From: Flavobacteriales bacterium UBA952
Lineage (GTDB): Bacteria > Bacteroidota > Bacteroidia > Flavobacteriales_D > Crocinitomicaceae
Assembly (NCBI GenBank): GCA_002293185.1
Contig: DBCS01000002.1
Location: forward strand, 1-64,000
Length of the DNA stretch: 64,000 nucleotides
Reading direction: 5' to 3'
Shown: positions 17,627 to 26,808 of the stretch, piece by piece
Layout: each line of letters opens with the position of its first letter
How positions within the stretch are numbered: the stretch's first letter is position 1
The notes under the pieces: generated by a model
Told to the model about the DNA's origin: nothing
Seen by the model: only the letters and a program-made list of their open reading frames with translations
Database searches by the model: none
Position numbers and translations under genes: made by a program

Positions 17627-18073
17627 TTAGATTTTTGTACATGTACCACCTAGCGCCTCAATCGCAGCAATTGCTGTGCTTGAAAAACCGTTGGCGGAGA
17701 TGTTTACTTTTGCTTTCAACTCACCACGACCGAGTACTTTGACAAGTTCTTTGTTAGATAAAAGACCATTTTGACGCATAACTTCTGGAGTGATATCCAA
17801 TATGCCTTTGACACTTGCGAGGTTCTCGATTATGTCTAAATTAATGGCTTTGTATTCAACACGATTGATGTTTTTGAAACCAAATTTAGGTACGCGACGC
17901 TGTAAGGGCATCTGCCCACCTTCAAAACCAATTTTAGTTTTGTAACCAGAACGCGATTTTGCACCCTTATGACCACGTGTAGATGTTCCGCCACGTCCTG
18001 ATCCTTGACCACGTCCGATGCGCTTCTCTGCTTTGATCGAGCCTGCTGCTGGTGTAAGATTATGTAATTCCAT
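17627..18073 (-). CDS. rplO: 50S ribosomal protein L15
   Basis: A 148-residue L15 with the glycine-rich N-terminal arm (RIGRGQGSGRGGTSTRGHKG) that threads into 23S rRNA. Follows rpmD after 12 bases. Confidence 0.98.
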   Translation of the reverse strand: MELHNLTPAAGSIKAEKRIGRGQGSGRGGTSTRGHKGAKSRSGYKTKIGFEGGQMPLQRRVPKFGFKNINRVEYKAINLDIIENLASVKGILDITPEVMRQNGLLSNKELVKVLGRGELKAKVNISANGFSSTAIAAIEALGGTCTKI

Positions 18074-18085
18074 TTCTTTCTTAGT

Positions 18086-18265
18086 CTATTGTTCCACTAC
18101 TTGAATAAGGTGTTTTACCTTATTCACCATTCCCATAATTTGAGGCGTAACCTCTTTCTCTAAAACTTGGTTCAAGCGACGAAAACCTAAAGCTTTGATT
18201 GTAGCTTTTTGATCAGCTGGACGCTTGATCGCACTTTTCACTTGTTTGATTTTGATTGTGCTCAT
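18086..18265 (-). CDS. rpmD: 50S ribosomal protein L30
   Basis: A 59-residue L30: MSTIKIKQVKSAIKRPADQK at the start and the RRLNQVLEKEVTPQIMGMV core. ATG at 18265, TAG at 18088-18086. It fills the canonical place between rpsE and rplO. Confidence 0.95.
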   Translation of the reverse strand: MSTIKIKQVKSAIKRPADQKATIKALGFRRLNQVLEKEVTPQIMGMVNKVKHLIQVVEQ

Positions 18266-18276
18266 TGCTGAATATT

Positions 18277-18795
18277 TTAACCGTTGAATACTTTGTCAAG
18301 GGAAATTCCACGTTGACGAGCAACTGCTACTGCATCGCGCATGTGAGCGAGTGCATCTATTGTAGCTTTTACTACGTTGTGCGGGTTTGAAGAACCTTGA
18401 GATTTTGCTAATACATTGTGTACACCAACGCTTTCGAGTACGGCGCGCATGGCACCTCCTGCGATTACTCCGGTACCTTCGGTTGCTGGCTTGAGGAAAA
18501 CCTCAGCACCACCGTATTTACCTTTTTGTTCGTGCGGAACTGTACCTCTTAGGATAGGAACTTTGATTAAGTTCTTTTTTGCGTCGTCGATGCCTTTTGT
18601 AATAGCTTCGGTTACTTCTTTTGCTTTACCAAGACCGTGTCCTACAACACCGTGTTCGTCGCCAACTACAACAATTGCAGAAAAACTAAATGTACGACCA
18701 CCTTTGGTTACTTTGGTTACGCGATTAACGGCCACGAGTTTATCTTTTAACTCGATATCGGCTGATTTCACTCTGTTTACGATTTGAGCTGCCAT
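18277..18795 (-). CDS. rpsE: 30S ribosomal protein S5
   Basis: A 172-residue S5, involved in decoding accuracy. Has the S5 double-stranded RNA-binding domain (ELKDKLVAVNRVTKVTKGGR) and the C-terminal GTGVIAGGAMRAVLESVGV motif. Confidence 0.98.
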   Translation of the reverse strand: MAAQIVNRVKSADIELKDKLVAVNRVTKVTKGGRTFSFSAIVVVGDEHGVVGHGLGKAKEVTEAITKGIDDAKKNLIKVPILRGTVPHEQKGKYGGAEVFLKPATEGTGVIAGGAMRAVLESVGVHNVLAKSQGSSNPHNVVKATIDALAHMRDAVAVARQRGISLDKVFNG

Positions 18796-18801
18796 TTTTT
18801 C

Positions 18802-19155
18802 TTAAAATTTGAGTCCTCCTTCGCGAGCTGAATCAGCCAAGGATTTAATTCGACCATGATACAAGTAACCATTACGGTCAAACACAACGCGTTCTACACC
18901 TGCTTTTTGAGCAACTTCTGCAATTTGTTTGCCGACAATAGCCGCCTGATTAACTTTGTTCACTTTTTGTGCATCTTCAATTTTAAGAGAACCAGCAGAG
19001 GCTATTGTACGACCAGTGTTGTCGTCGATTACTTGTGCATAGATTTGCTTGTTACTTCTAAAAACAGTGAGACGTGGAATAGCTGAAGTTCCGAAAATCT
19101 TTTTTCTGATTCTTCGCTTGATTTTTGCTCTTCTTAATACTTTATTTAGTGCCAT
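18802..19155 (-). CDS. rplR: 50S ribosomal protein L18
   Basis: A 117-residue L18 that binds 5S rRNA. RLTVFRSNKQIYAQVIDD and the C-terminal VVFDRNGYLYHGRIKSLAD are diagnostic. Confidence 0.98.
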   Translation of the reverse strand: MALNKVLRRAKIKRRIRKKIFGTSAIPRLTVFRSNKQIYAQVIDDNTGRTIASAGSLKIEDAQKVNKVNQAAIVGKQIAEVAQKAGVERVVFDRNGYLYHGRIKSLADSAREGGLKF

Positions 19156-19166
19156 AATTCTTTCGA

Positions 19167-19721
19167 TTATTTTTTACCTGCTGACTTACCAGCTTTTCTA
19201 CGAATTTCTTCACCTACAAAGCGGATACCTTTTCCTTTGTATGGTTCAGGTTTTCTGAAAGAGCGAATCTTGGCAGCAACTTGTCCGAGTAATTGCTTAT
19301 CGTAAGACGCTAGAGATACGATAGGTGCTTTACCTTTTTCAGTTACAGTGGTAACTTTCACTTCTTTCGGGATTTCCAAAATAATGGCATGTGAAAATCC
19401 GAGGGCTAATTCGAGTAGTTGACCGGTAGCATTTGCACGGTAACCAACTCCGATAATTTCCATATCCTTTTTAAAGCCTACAGATACGCCTTGGATCATG
19501 TTATATACTAAAGCGCGGTATAAACCATGCTTTGAACGGTGATCTGGTGCGTCTGTTTCACGCGCAAATGTAATTACATTGTCTTCGATGCTTACGCTTA
19601 CTGAAGATTCAATGTGTTGTGTTAATTCGCCGTTTTTCCCTTTGACCGTCATGACGGAATCGTTGAACGTCACGTCGACGCCACTTGGGATAATTATAGG
19701 TGCTTTTCCAATTCTTGACAT
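19167..19721 (-). CDS. rplF: 50S ribosomal protein L6
   Basis: A 184-residue L6 with two repeated alpha/beta domains; the C-terminal RKPEPYKGKGIRFVGEEIRRK motif is intact. Confidence 0.98.
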   Translation of the reverse strand: MSRIGKAPIIIPSGVDVTFNDSVMTVKGKNGELTQHIESSVSVSIEDNVITFARETDAPDHRSKHGLYRALVYNMIQGVSVGFKKDMEIIGVGYRANATGQLLELALGFSHAIILEIPKEVKVTTVTEKGKAPIVSLASYDKQLLGQVAAKIRSFRKPEPYKGKGIRFVGEEIRRKAGKSAGKK

Positions 19722-19733
19722 TGCTCTTTAATT

Positions 19734-20132
19734 TTAGTAAACGTAACAAAGAACTTCTCCGCCAACATTTTGCTGACGTGCTTCTTTATCTGTAATTACA
19801 CCGCGAGACGTTGAAACTATGGCAATACCTAAACCATTCAATACGCGTGGCATTTCTTGGGAAGCGCTATATTTTCTTAAGCCTGGACGTGAGGCACGTT
19901 GCAATTTAGTAATTGCTGGTACACGTGTAGAGGTGTTGTATTTCAAAGCAATTTTAATGTTACCTTGTTTATCATCCTCCTCAAACTTGTAGTTGAGGAT
20001 ATAGCCTTGGTCAAACAAAATCTGTGTCATTGCACGTTTGATGTTAGAACCAGGTATATCTACGGTCTTCAAGCTTGCTGCACTCGCATTTCTGATGCGT
20101 GTGAGGAAATCTGCTATTGGATCTGTATTCAT
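19734..20132 (-). CDS. rpsH: 30S ribosomal protein S8
   Basis: A 132-residue S8 (TDPIADFLTRIRNAS start; GIAIVSTSRGVITDKEARQ end). In E. coli S8 is the translational repressor of the spc operon; no equivalent site was identified here. Confidence 0.98.
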   Translation of the reverse strand: MNTDPIADFLTRIRNASAASLKTVDIPGSNIKRAMTQILFDQGYILNYKFEEDDKQGNIKIALKYNTSTRVPAITKLQRASRPGLRKYSASQEMPRVLNGLGIAIVSTSRGVITDKEARQQNVGGEVLCYVY

Positions 20133-20151
20133 TTCTTTAGTTTTTTCTTAA

Positions 20152-20466
20152 TTACCAACTTGCTTTCTTAACTCCGGGGATTTTACCAGCCAAAGCCATC
20201 TCGCGGAAAGTTACCCTAGAGATACCAAATTGACGCATATAACCTCTCGGACGACCGGTTAAGCCACAACGGTTGTGTTTTCTGATTTTAGAAGAGTTCG
20301 CCGGCAACTTTTGTATTTGCATCATTGCATCCCATTTCTGAGACTGAATTTCTTCAGATGTATCTGTTGACTTCAAAATTTTGGTGAGTTCAGCGCGTTT
20401 CTTTTCATAACGGTTTACTAACCTTTCTCTCTTGCGCTCACGCGCTTTCATTGATTCTTTAGCCAT
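20152..20466 (-). CDS. rpsN: 30S ribosomal protein S14, zinc-free long form
   Basis: A 104-residue S14 without the CxxC zinc pairs. The C-terminal part (HNRCGLTGRPRGYMRQFGIS) is typical. Residues 28-55 form a longer middle linker (KILKSTDTSEEIQSQKWDAM) than the 89-residue form I recall in flavobacteria; the length is closer to E. coli S14 (101). Confidence 0.97.
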   Translation of the reverse strand: MAKESMKARERKRERLVNRYEKKRAELTKILKSTDTSEEIQSQKWDAMMQIQKLPANSSKIRKHNRCGLTGRPRGYMRQFGISRVTFREMALAGKIPGVKKASW

Positions 20467-20471
20467 TTCTT

Positions 20472-21023
20472 TTATTTTTTAATAAATGGAAAACCAAATG
20501 CATCCAACAATGCTTTTGCCTCTTCGTCGCTTTCAGCTGATGTAACAAAGGTGATATCCATACCTAGGATACGATTGACTTTATCGATATCGATTTCTGG
20601 AAAAATGATATGCTCCTTGACACCGAGGTTGAAGTTGCCGCGCCCGTCAAAACCCTTTGGATTAATACCGCGGAAGTCCCGGGTACGTGGTAAAGCAACG
20701 GCAAGTAAACGATCGAGGAAGTCGTACATGCGGTCACCCCGAAGCGTTACTTTTGTACCAATTGGCATCCCTTTACGCAACTTAAAGTTCGAGATATCTT
20801 TTTTAGAAATTGTAGTAATTGCTTTTTGTCCAGCAATGCGAGATAGGTCTGCTGCTGCACTGTCGATCAATTTCTTGTCTGCAACTGCTTCACCCATACC
20901 TTGGCTGAGTACAATTTTTTCTAACCTAGGAACGCTCATTACTGATTTGTAATTGAAACGCTCTTGAAGCGTTTGCTTGATTTCGTTCCTGTACTTTTCT
21001 TTTAATCTTGGCGTGTAATTCAT
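20472..21023 (-). CDS. rplE: 50S ribosomal protein L5
   Basis: A 183-residue L5 that binds 5S rRNA and contacts P-site tRNA. Contains KLRKGMPIGTKVTLRGDRMY and RDFRGINPKGFDGRGN. Its start overlaps the rplX stop by one base. Confidence 0.98.
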   Translation of the reverse strand: MNYTPRLKEKYRNEIKQTLQERFNYKSVMSVPRLEKIVLSQGMGEAVADKKLIDSAAADLSRIAGQKAITTISKKDISNFKLRKGMPIGTKVTLRGDRMYDFLDRLLAVALPRTRDFRGINPKGFDGRGNFNLGVKEHIIFPEIDIDKVNRILGMDITFVTSAESDEEAKALLDAFGFPFIKK

Positions 21024-21337
21024 TATTTTATCACCTCCCCTGATTTCTTTGAATAACGTACTAATTTTCCATTCTCCTCTTTTCTACCGATGCGGCTTGC
21101 AACACCGTTGCTTACGACCATAAGGTTAGAAATATTGATAGAACCTTCTTTTTCTTCGATTCCACCTTGAGGGTTTGTCGCGCTTGGTTTGTTGTGTTTT
21201 TTTATCATATTAACACCTTCTACTGTTGCACGCATTTTTTCGCGATCGATGGTGACAACTTTGCCCTCACGACCTTTGGATTCACCTGAAATAACCTTCA
21301 CGGTGTCGCCAATCTTGATGTGTAATTTCTTTTGCAT
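21023..21337 (-). CDS. rplX: 50S ribosomal protein L24
   Basis: A 104-residue L24 with the KOW motif KIGDTVKVISGESKGREGKV at the N-terminus; one of the assembly initiators of the large subunit. Confidence 0.98.
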   Translation of the reverse strand: MQKKLHIKIGDTVKVISGESKGREGKVVTIDREKMRATVEGVNMIKKHNKPSATNPQGGIEEKEGSINISNLMVVSNGVASRIGRKEENGKLVRYSKKSGEVIK

Positions 21338-21348
21338 TACTCAATGAT

Positions 21349-21717
21349 TTATAACACCTCAGGTGCTAGTGAAACAATTTTCATGTAGTTGCTTTCGCGA
21401 AGTTCACGAGCCACAGGCCCGAAAATACGCGTGCCACGCATTTCACCGGCTTGATTAAGGATTACACAAGCGTTGTCGTCGAAGCGAATATAAGAACCAT
21501 CTTGACGGCGGATCTCTTTTTTCGTTCTAACCACAACTGCTTTTGCTACTGATCCTTTTTTAACGGCACCATTCGGCATTGCACTTTTGACGGCAACAAC
21601 AATTTTGTCACCAACGGAAGCATAGCGTCTTCTTGTGCCGCCTAATACGCGGATGCACAAAACTTCTTTTGCTCCTGAGTTGTCTGCTACTGATAGTCTG
21701 GATTCTGTTTGTATCAT
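21349..21717 (-). CDS. rplN: 50S ribosomal protein L14
   Basis: A 122-residue L14 (MIQTESRLSVADNSGAKEV start; RGTRIFGPVARELR end), at the subunit interface. Confidence 0.98.
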   Translation of the reverse strand: MIQTESRLSVADNSGAKEVLCIRVLGGTRRRYASVGDKIVVAVKSAMPNGAVKKGSVAKAVVVRTKKEIRRQDGSYIRFDDNACVILNQAGEMRGTRIFGPVARELRESNYMKIVSLAPEVL

Positions 21718-21726
21718 TTTATCCGA

Positions 21727-21990
21727 TTATTTAGCGCGTTCTACAATTTCTACCATTCTCCAGTTCTTTGATTTACTCAAAGGACGTGTTTCCATGATAC
21801 GAACGGTATCACCAACATGACAATCGTTGTTTTCGTCGTGAGCAACAAAACGGGTAGTTTTCTTAACGAACTTACCGTATTTAGGGTGCTTCACTTTACG
21901 CTCAACAGAAACGACAATGGATTTCTCCATTTTGTCACTGGTTACGACACCAATTCTTTCTTTTCTTAAATTTCGTTTTTCCATGTTCAT
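21727..21990 (-). CDS. rpsQ: 30S ribosomal protein S17
   Basis: An 87-residue OB-fold protein S17 (RIGVVTSDKMEKSIVVSVER; HPKYGKFVKKT). An in-frame second Met two residues in is a possible start. Confidence 0.97.
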   Translation of the reverse strand: MNMEKRNLRKERIGVVTSDKMEKSIVVSVERKVKHPKYGKFVKKTTRFVAHDENNDCHVGDTVRIMETRPLSKSKNWRMVEIVERAK

Positions 21991-22005
21991 TTTTTTATCT
22001 CAGGA

Positions 22006-22200
22006 TTAAGCCTGATTTGAACGTTTAGTTAACTCTGTACTCAATCTTGCTACCAGTTTGCGCATGTGATGAATGCGCAATGGATTTTCAATGGGAGTTG
22101 TTTTGTGTGTCAACTTCAGATTAGTCAATTGACCTTTGAAGTCGTCCAAACGACCCTGTAAATCCGCTGTAGAAAGTTTTGTGATTTCTGCTTGTTTCAT
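22006..22200 (-). CDS. rpmC: 50S ribosomal protein L29
   Basis: A 64-residue helical L29 at the exit tunnel (LSTADLQGRLDDFKGQLTNL), a docking neighbour of trigger factor, whose gene lies at 55078. Confidence 0.97.
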   Translation of the reverse strand: MKQAEITKLSTADLQGRLDDFKGQLTNLKLTHKTTPIENPLRIHHMRKLVARLSTELTKRSNQA

Positions 22201-22209
22201 CTTTATCGA

Positions 22210-22635
22210 TTAAACTGGTAAAACATAATCATTGCGAACAATGAACTTGCATTTCACAGGCAACTTCTGTGCTGCAAGGCGCATTGCTTCTTTAGCAATG
22301 TCGTAAGCCACACCATCTGCTTCGAACATGATCGTTCCTGGTTTGATCACGGCAACCCAGTGGCTTGGTGCACCCTTACCTTTACCCATACGTACTTCGG
22401 CTGGTTTTGAGGTAACCGGCTTGTCTGGGAAAATTCGGATCCAAACTTTTCCTTCACGCTTCATGTATCGAGTAACGGCGATACGAGAAGCTTCAATCTG
22501 ACGTGAAGTAATCCATCCTGGTTCCAAAGCCTTTAATCCGAAAGATCCGAATGCGATTGTTGAACCACGATGGGCCAATCCACGGTTTCTACCTTTCTGT
22601 ACTCTTCTAAATTTTGTTCTTTTAGGCTGTAACAT
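22210..22635 (-). CDS. rplP: 50S ribosomal protein L16
   Basis: A 141-residue L16 near the A-site tRNA elbow; MLQPKRTKFRRVQKGRNRG start and the VRMGKGKGAPSHWVAV motif are present. Confidence 0.98.
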   Translation of the reverse strand: MLQPKRTKFRRVQKGRNRGLAHRGSTIAFGSFGLKALEPGWITSRQIEASRIAVTRYMKREGKVWIRIFPDKPVTSKPAEVRMGKGKGAPSHWVAVIKPGTIMFEADGVAYDIAKEAMRLAAQKLPVKCKFIVRNDYVLPV

Positions 22636-22658
22636 TTCCTGTCAATTTAACTGTCTTT

Positions 22659-23381
22659 TTACTTCTTCTTTCTCTTGAATGATGCAGGCTTGCGGTCACC
22701 ACCTTGGTTGTTACCAGCACCAGTACTCATACCGATGTTTGGTGCGAGGTCGCGCTTGCCATACACTTCTCCGCGGCAAATCCACACTTTAACACCAATA
22801 CGACCGTATGTAGTGTGTGCTTCGGAAACTGCGTAGTCAATATCTGCACGGAAAGTGTGCAATGGGGTACGTCCGTCTTTGTACATTTCTGTACGTGCCA
22901 TTTCAGCACCGTTCAAACGGCCAGAGATTTTAACTTTAATCCCTTCTGCTCCCATACGCATCGATCCTGCGATTGCCATTTTGATGGCACGACGGAAAGA
23001 AATACGTGCTTCTAATTGACGTGAAATACCATCAGCTACTAAGCGTGCATCTAATTCAGGACGCTTCACTTCGAAGATGTTGATTTGAATTTCTTTTTTA
23101 GTCAATTTTTTTAATTCTTCTTTTAGTTTGTCAACTTCTTGACCACCTTTTCCGATGATGACACCAGGACGAGCAGTATTGATGGTGACAGTAACTAGTT
23201 TGAGGGTGCGTTCGATAATGATCTTAGCAATACTTGCCTTGGCCAAACGAGCGTTAAGGTAGCGACGGATTTGATCGTCTTCAACGATTTTATCTTTGTA
23301 GTCGTTGCCGCCGTACCAATTTGATTCCCATCCGTGGATGTAACCAAGTCTATTTCCAATTGGATTCGTTTTTTGTCCCAT
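22659..23381 (-). CDS. rpsC: 30S ribosomal protein S3
   Basis: A 240-residue S3 at the mRNA entry. MGQKTNPIGNRLGYIHGWES start, KH domain with RPGVIIGKGGQEVDKL near 75, and C-terminal domain GIKVKISGRLNGAEMARTE. A short basic tail ends in KRKKK. Confidence 0.98.
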   Translation of the reverse strand: MGQKTNPIGNRLGYIHGWESNWYGGNDYKDKIVEDDQIRRYLNARLAKASIAKIIIERTLKLVTVTINTARPGVIIGKGGQEVDKLKEELKKLTKKEIQINIFEVKRPELDARLVADGISRQLEARISFRRAIKMAIAGSMRMGAEGIKVKISGRLNGAEMARTEMYKDGRTPLHTFRADIDYAVSEAHTTYGRIGVKVWICRGEVYGKRDLAPNIGMSTGAGNNQGGDRKPASFKRKKK

Positions 23382-23390
23382 TTCTTCTAG

Positions 23391-23786
23391 TTATTTTGTA
23401 CCATCAACTACGATCGTCACGTGGTTCGATCTTTTTCTAATTCTGTGTGCGCGACCTTGTGGTGCTGGTTGAATGCGTTTGAGCATTGTACCGCATCCTA
23501 CTTCAATACGACTCACGACAAGTGTTTCTTGGCTGATATCTGCTCCTTCGTTCTTTTGTTCCCAATTTGCAATTGCAGAACGGAGAAGTTTACCAAGGCT
23601 TGTAGAGGCATCTTTTCCATTGAAATGAAGGATGTTCAAAGCTTTGTTGACTTCAACACCACGGATTAAATCAGCCACCAATCTCATCTTACGAGGAGAA
23701 ATAGGTGAATCGTTTAAGCGGGCGATCGCCAATGACTTTTTATTTTCTTTAAGCTCTTCAGCTCTTAAGCGTTTTCTAGCTCCCAT
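23391..23786 (-). CDS. rplV: 50S ribosomal protein L22
   Basis: A 131-residue L22 lining the exit tunnel (SPRKMRLVADLIRGVEVNKA; GRAHRIRKRSNHVTIVV). Confidence 0.98.
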   Translation of the reverse strand: MGARKRLRAEELKENKKSLAIARLNDSPISPRKMRLVADLIRGVEVNKALNILHFNGKDASTSLGKLLRSAIANWEQKNEGADISQETLVVSRIEVGCGTMLKRIQPAPQGRAHRIRKRSNHVTIVVDGTK

Positions 23787-23800
23787 GACTGTAATAATTC

Positions 23801-24079
23801 TTAACGTTTCTTATCTTTTTTATTACCGGCGTGGCCACGGAAGTTGCGAGTAGGAGAAAATTCTCCTAGTTTGTGACCAACCATATTTTCCGTAACGAAT
23901 ACCGGAATAAACTTGTTGCCGTTGTGAACAGCGAAAGTTAAACCGACAAATTCCGGAGTAATTGTGGATGCTCGTGACCATGTTTTGATAACAGCCTTGC
24001 TGCTAGACGCTTGAGCATCGTCAACTCGTTTCATCAACTTATAGTGAACAAACGGTGGTTTCTTTAATGAACGACTCAT
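23801..24079 (-). CDS. rpsS: 30S ribosomal protein S19
   Basis: A 92-residue S19 (MSRSLKKPPFVHYKLMKRV; GHKLGEFSPTRNFRGHAGN) in the small-subunit head. Confidence 0.98.
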   Translation of the reverse strand: MSRSLKKPPFVHYKLMKRVDDAQASSSKAVIKTWSRASTITPEFVGLTFAVHNGNKFIPVFVTENMVGHKLGEFSPTRNFRGHAGNKKDKKR

Positions 24080-24086
24080 ACCTTAC

Positions 24087-24911
<825 letters not shown>

Positions 24912-24920
24912 GGTTAAACA

Positions 24921-25217
24921 TTAATAATTGTTAAATAAATCAATGGTTTCACCATCTGCTATCGTTACTACAGCCTTCTTCCATTGCTTGCTTTTTTGCT
25001 CAACAATGCCTTTATTCGTGTACTTCACAGAGGATACCCCACCACCATAATTTAATGTATGAACATCTGTGACATGTACTCCATACATCTTTTCGATGGC
25101 ATTTTTAATTTCGATTTTGTTGGACTTACGGTCTACTTCAAATGTAAAGCGATTAGAAAGCTCGCTTTGCTTTGTAGCTTTTTCCGTAATGACCGGCTTC
25201 TTGATAATTGTTTGCAT
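24921..25217 (-). CDS. rplW: 50S ribosomal protein L23
   Basis: A 98-residue L23, the trigger-factor and SRP docking protein at the tunnel exit (IIKKPVITEKATKQSELSNR; IEKMYGVHVTDVHTLNY). Confidence 0.98.
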   Translation of the reverse strand: MQTIIKKPVITEKATKQSELSNRFTFEVDRKSNKIEIKNAIEKMYGVHVTDVHTLNYGGGVSSVKYTNKGIVEQKSKQWKKAVVTIADGETIDLFNNY

Positions 25218-25222
25218 AACGC

Positions 25223-25846
25223 TTAGTTAAGAATCGTTTGAATTTTCTCAATAGAGCTTTCAGCCAATATCACTTTTGAGGCATTGAGCACGTCGTAGGT
25301 GTTAAAGGAATCTGCTGTTACGACTTTTACACGCCCAAGGTTACGTGCAGCGAGGTATACGCTATCCGTTTTGTCACCGAGGATAAAAAGTACTTTTTGG
25401 TTTTCAAGTTTCATGGAAGACAAAAGCGCTTTAAAGTCTTTTGTTTTGGCCTCCATGTTGAGGTCTTGGATGACCATTAGGGAGTCACTTTTTGCTTTGA
25501 AGGCAAAGGCAGACTTACGAGCCAAACGCTTTAGTTTCACGTTTAACTTGAAATGATAGTTGCGTGGTCGTGGTCCAAAAATACGGCCTCCACCAACGCG
25601 TGTTCCAGATTTAACTGAACCTGCACGAGCACCACCTGTACCTTTTTGGCGTTTGATTTTTTTGGTAGAACCAGCAATTTCGTTACGCTCTTTGGATTTG
25701 TGTGTGCCTTGACGTTTGTTGGCCAAATGTTGTTTGACATCCAAGTAAATGGCATGATTGTTTGGTTCAATTCCAAACACCTCGTCTGCAAGGGTTACTG
25801 ACTTTGCAGTAGCTGCACCTTTTGAATCGTAGATCTTCAGTTTCAT
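25223..25846 (-). CDS. rplD: 50S ribosomal protein L4
   Basis: A 207-residue L4; its extended loop (KKIKRQKGTGGARAGSVKSG) reaches into the exit tunnel. In E. coli L4 represses the S10 operon; no leader site for that was recognised here. Start overlaps the rplC stop by one base (TAATG). Confidence 0.98.
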   Translation of the reverse strand: MKLKIYDSKGAATAKSVTLADEVFGIEPNNHAIYLDVKQHLANKRQGTHKSKERNEIAGSTKKIKRQKGTGGARAGSVKSGTRVGGGRIFGPRPRNYHFKLNVKLKRLARKSAFAFKAKSDSLMVIQDLNMEAKTKDFKALLSSMKLENQKVLFILGDKTDSVYLAARNLGRVKVVTADSFNTYDVLNASKVILAESSIEKIQTILN

Positions 25847-26460
25847 TACTTGACAATTGTTACGGTTGAACCATTTGCACCTGGAATCGATCCTTTAATG
25901 ATCACGAGATTCTTGTCTGCAATTACCTTTAAAATTTGTAGGTTGGCCTGCTTGCGACGTTTGTTACCCATCTGACCCGCCATGCGCATTCCTTTGAATA
26001 CCCTGGCAGGATAGGAACAAGCACCAATTGACCCTGGTGCACGTAGACGGTTGTGCTGACCGTGTGTGGATTGTCCTACACCAGCAAATTTGTGGCGGCG
26101 AACAACCCCTTGAAAACCTTTACCTTTTGAGGTTCCGGTTACATCGACGAATTCACCTTCTTGGAAAAGGTTAACGTCAATGGTGTCTCCGAGATTAGCA
26201 GCATCGAATCCTTTGAATTCGACGAGCTTCGCTTTCGGAGCCGTGTTTGATTTTTTGAAATGACCTTTTAATGCATTGGGGGTGTTTTTCTCTTTACGAG
26301 CACCGAATCCCAACTGAACTGCATCGTAACCATCTCTGTCTTGTGTTTTGACTTGCGTCACAACACAAGGACCAGCTTCTATCACTGTGCATGGCAATGA
26401 TTTGCCCTCAGCACTAAAGATGCTAGTCATCCCGATTTTGCGTCCAATAATTCCTGGCAT
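25846..26460 (-). CDS. rplC: 50S ribosomal protein L3
   Basis: A 204-residue L3 (GIIGRKIGMTSIFSAEGKSL; GKGFQGVVRRHKFAGVGQST), with the loop that reaches the peptidyl transferase centre. Confidence 0.98.
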   Translation of the reverse strand: MPGIIGRKIGMTSIFSAEGKSLPCTVIEAGPCVVTQVKTQDRDGYDAVQLGFGARKEKNTPNALKGHFKKSNTAPKAKLVEFKGFDAANLGDTIDVNLFQEGEFVDVTGTSKGKGFQGVVRRHKFAGVGQSTHGQHNRLRAPGSIGACSYPARVFKGMRMAGQMGNKRRKQANLQILKVIADKNLVIIKGSIPGANGSTVTIVK

Positions 26461-26477
26461 ATACTAGTTGTTAAAAA

Positions 26478-26783
26478 TTACACTTTGATTTCTACGTCAA
26501 CTCCACTAGGAAGCTCCAACTTCATGAGGGCATCTACTGTCTTAGAAGAACTGCTGTAGATATCCATCAAACGCTTGTAGGCACACAACTCGAATTGCTC
26601 ACGCGCCTTTTTATTCACGTGTGGTGAACGGAGTACGGTGTAAATTCTTTTGTGTGTTGGAAGTGGAATAGGACCACTTACCACAGCACCTGTAGACTTA
26701 ACTGTTTTTACGATTTTCTCTGCTGATTTATCTAGCAAATTGTGATCGTAAGATTTTAATTTTATTCTGATTTTTTGGCTCAT
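26478..26783 (-). CDS. rpsJ: 30S ribosomal protein S10
   Basis: A 101-residue S10, which is also NusE in antitermination complexes (KIRIKLKSYDHNLLDKSAEK; GPIPLPTHKRIYTVLRSPH). It follows fusA directly; tuf is not between them. Confidence 0.98.
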   Translation of the reverse strand: MSQKIRIKLKSYDHNLLDKSAEKIVKTVKSTGAVVSGPIPLPTHKRIYTVLRSPHVNKKAREQFELCAYKRLMDIYSSSSKTVDALMKLELPSGVDVEIKV

Positions 26784-26808
26784 CTGCTTAATTTTTTTAT
26801 GCTTTGAC

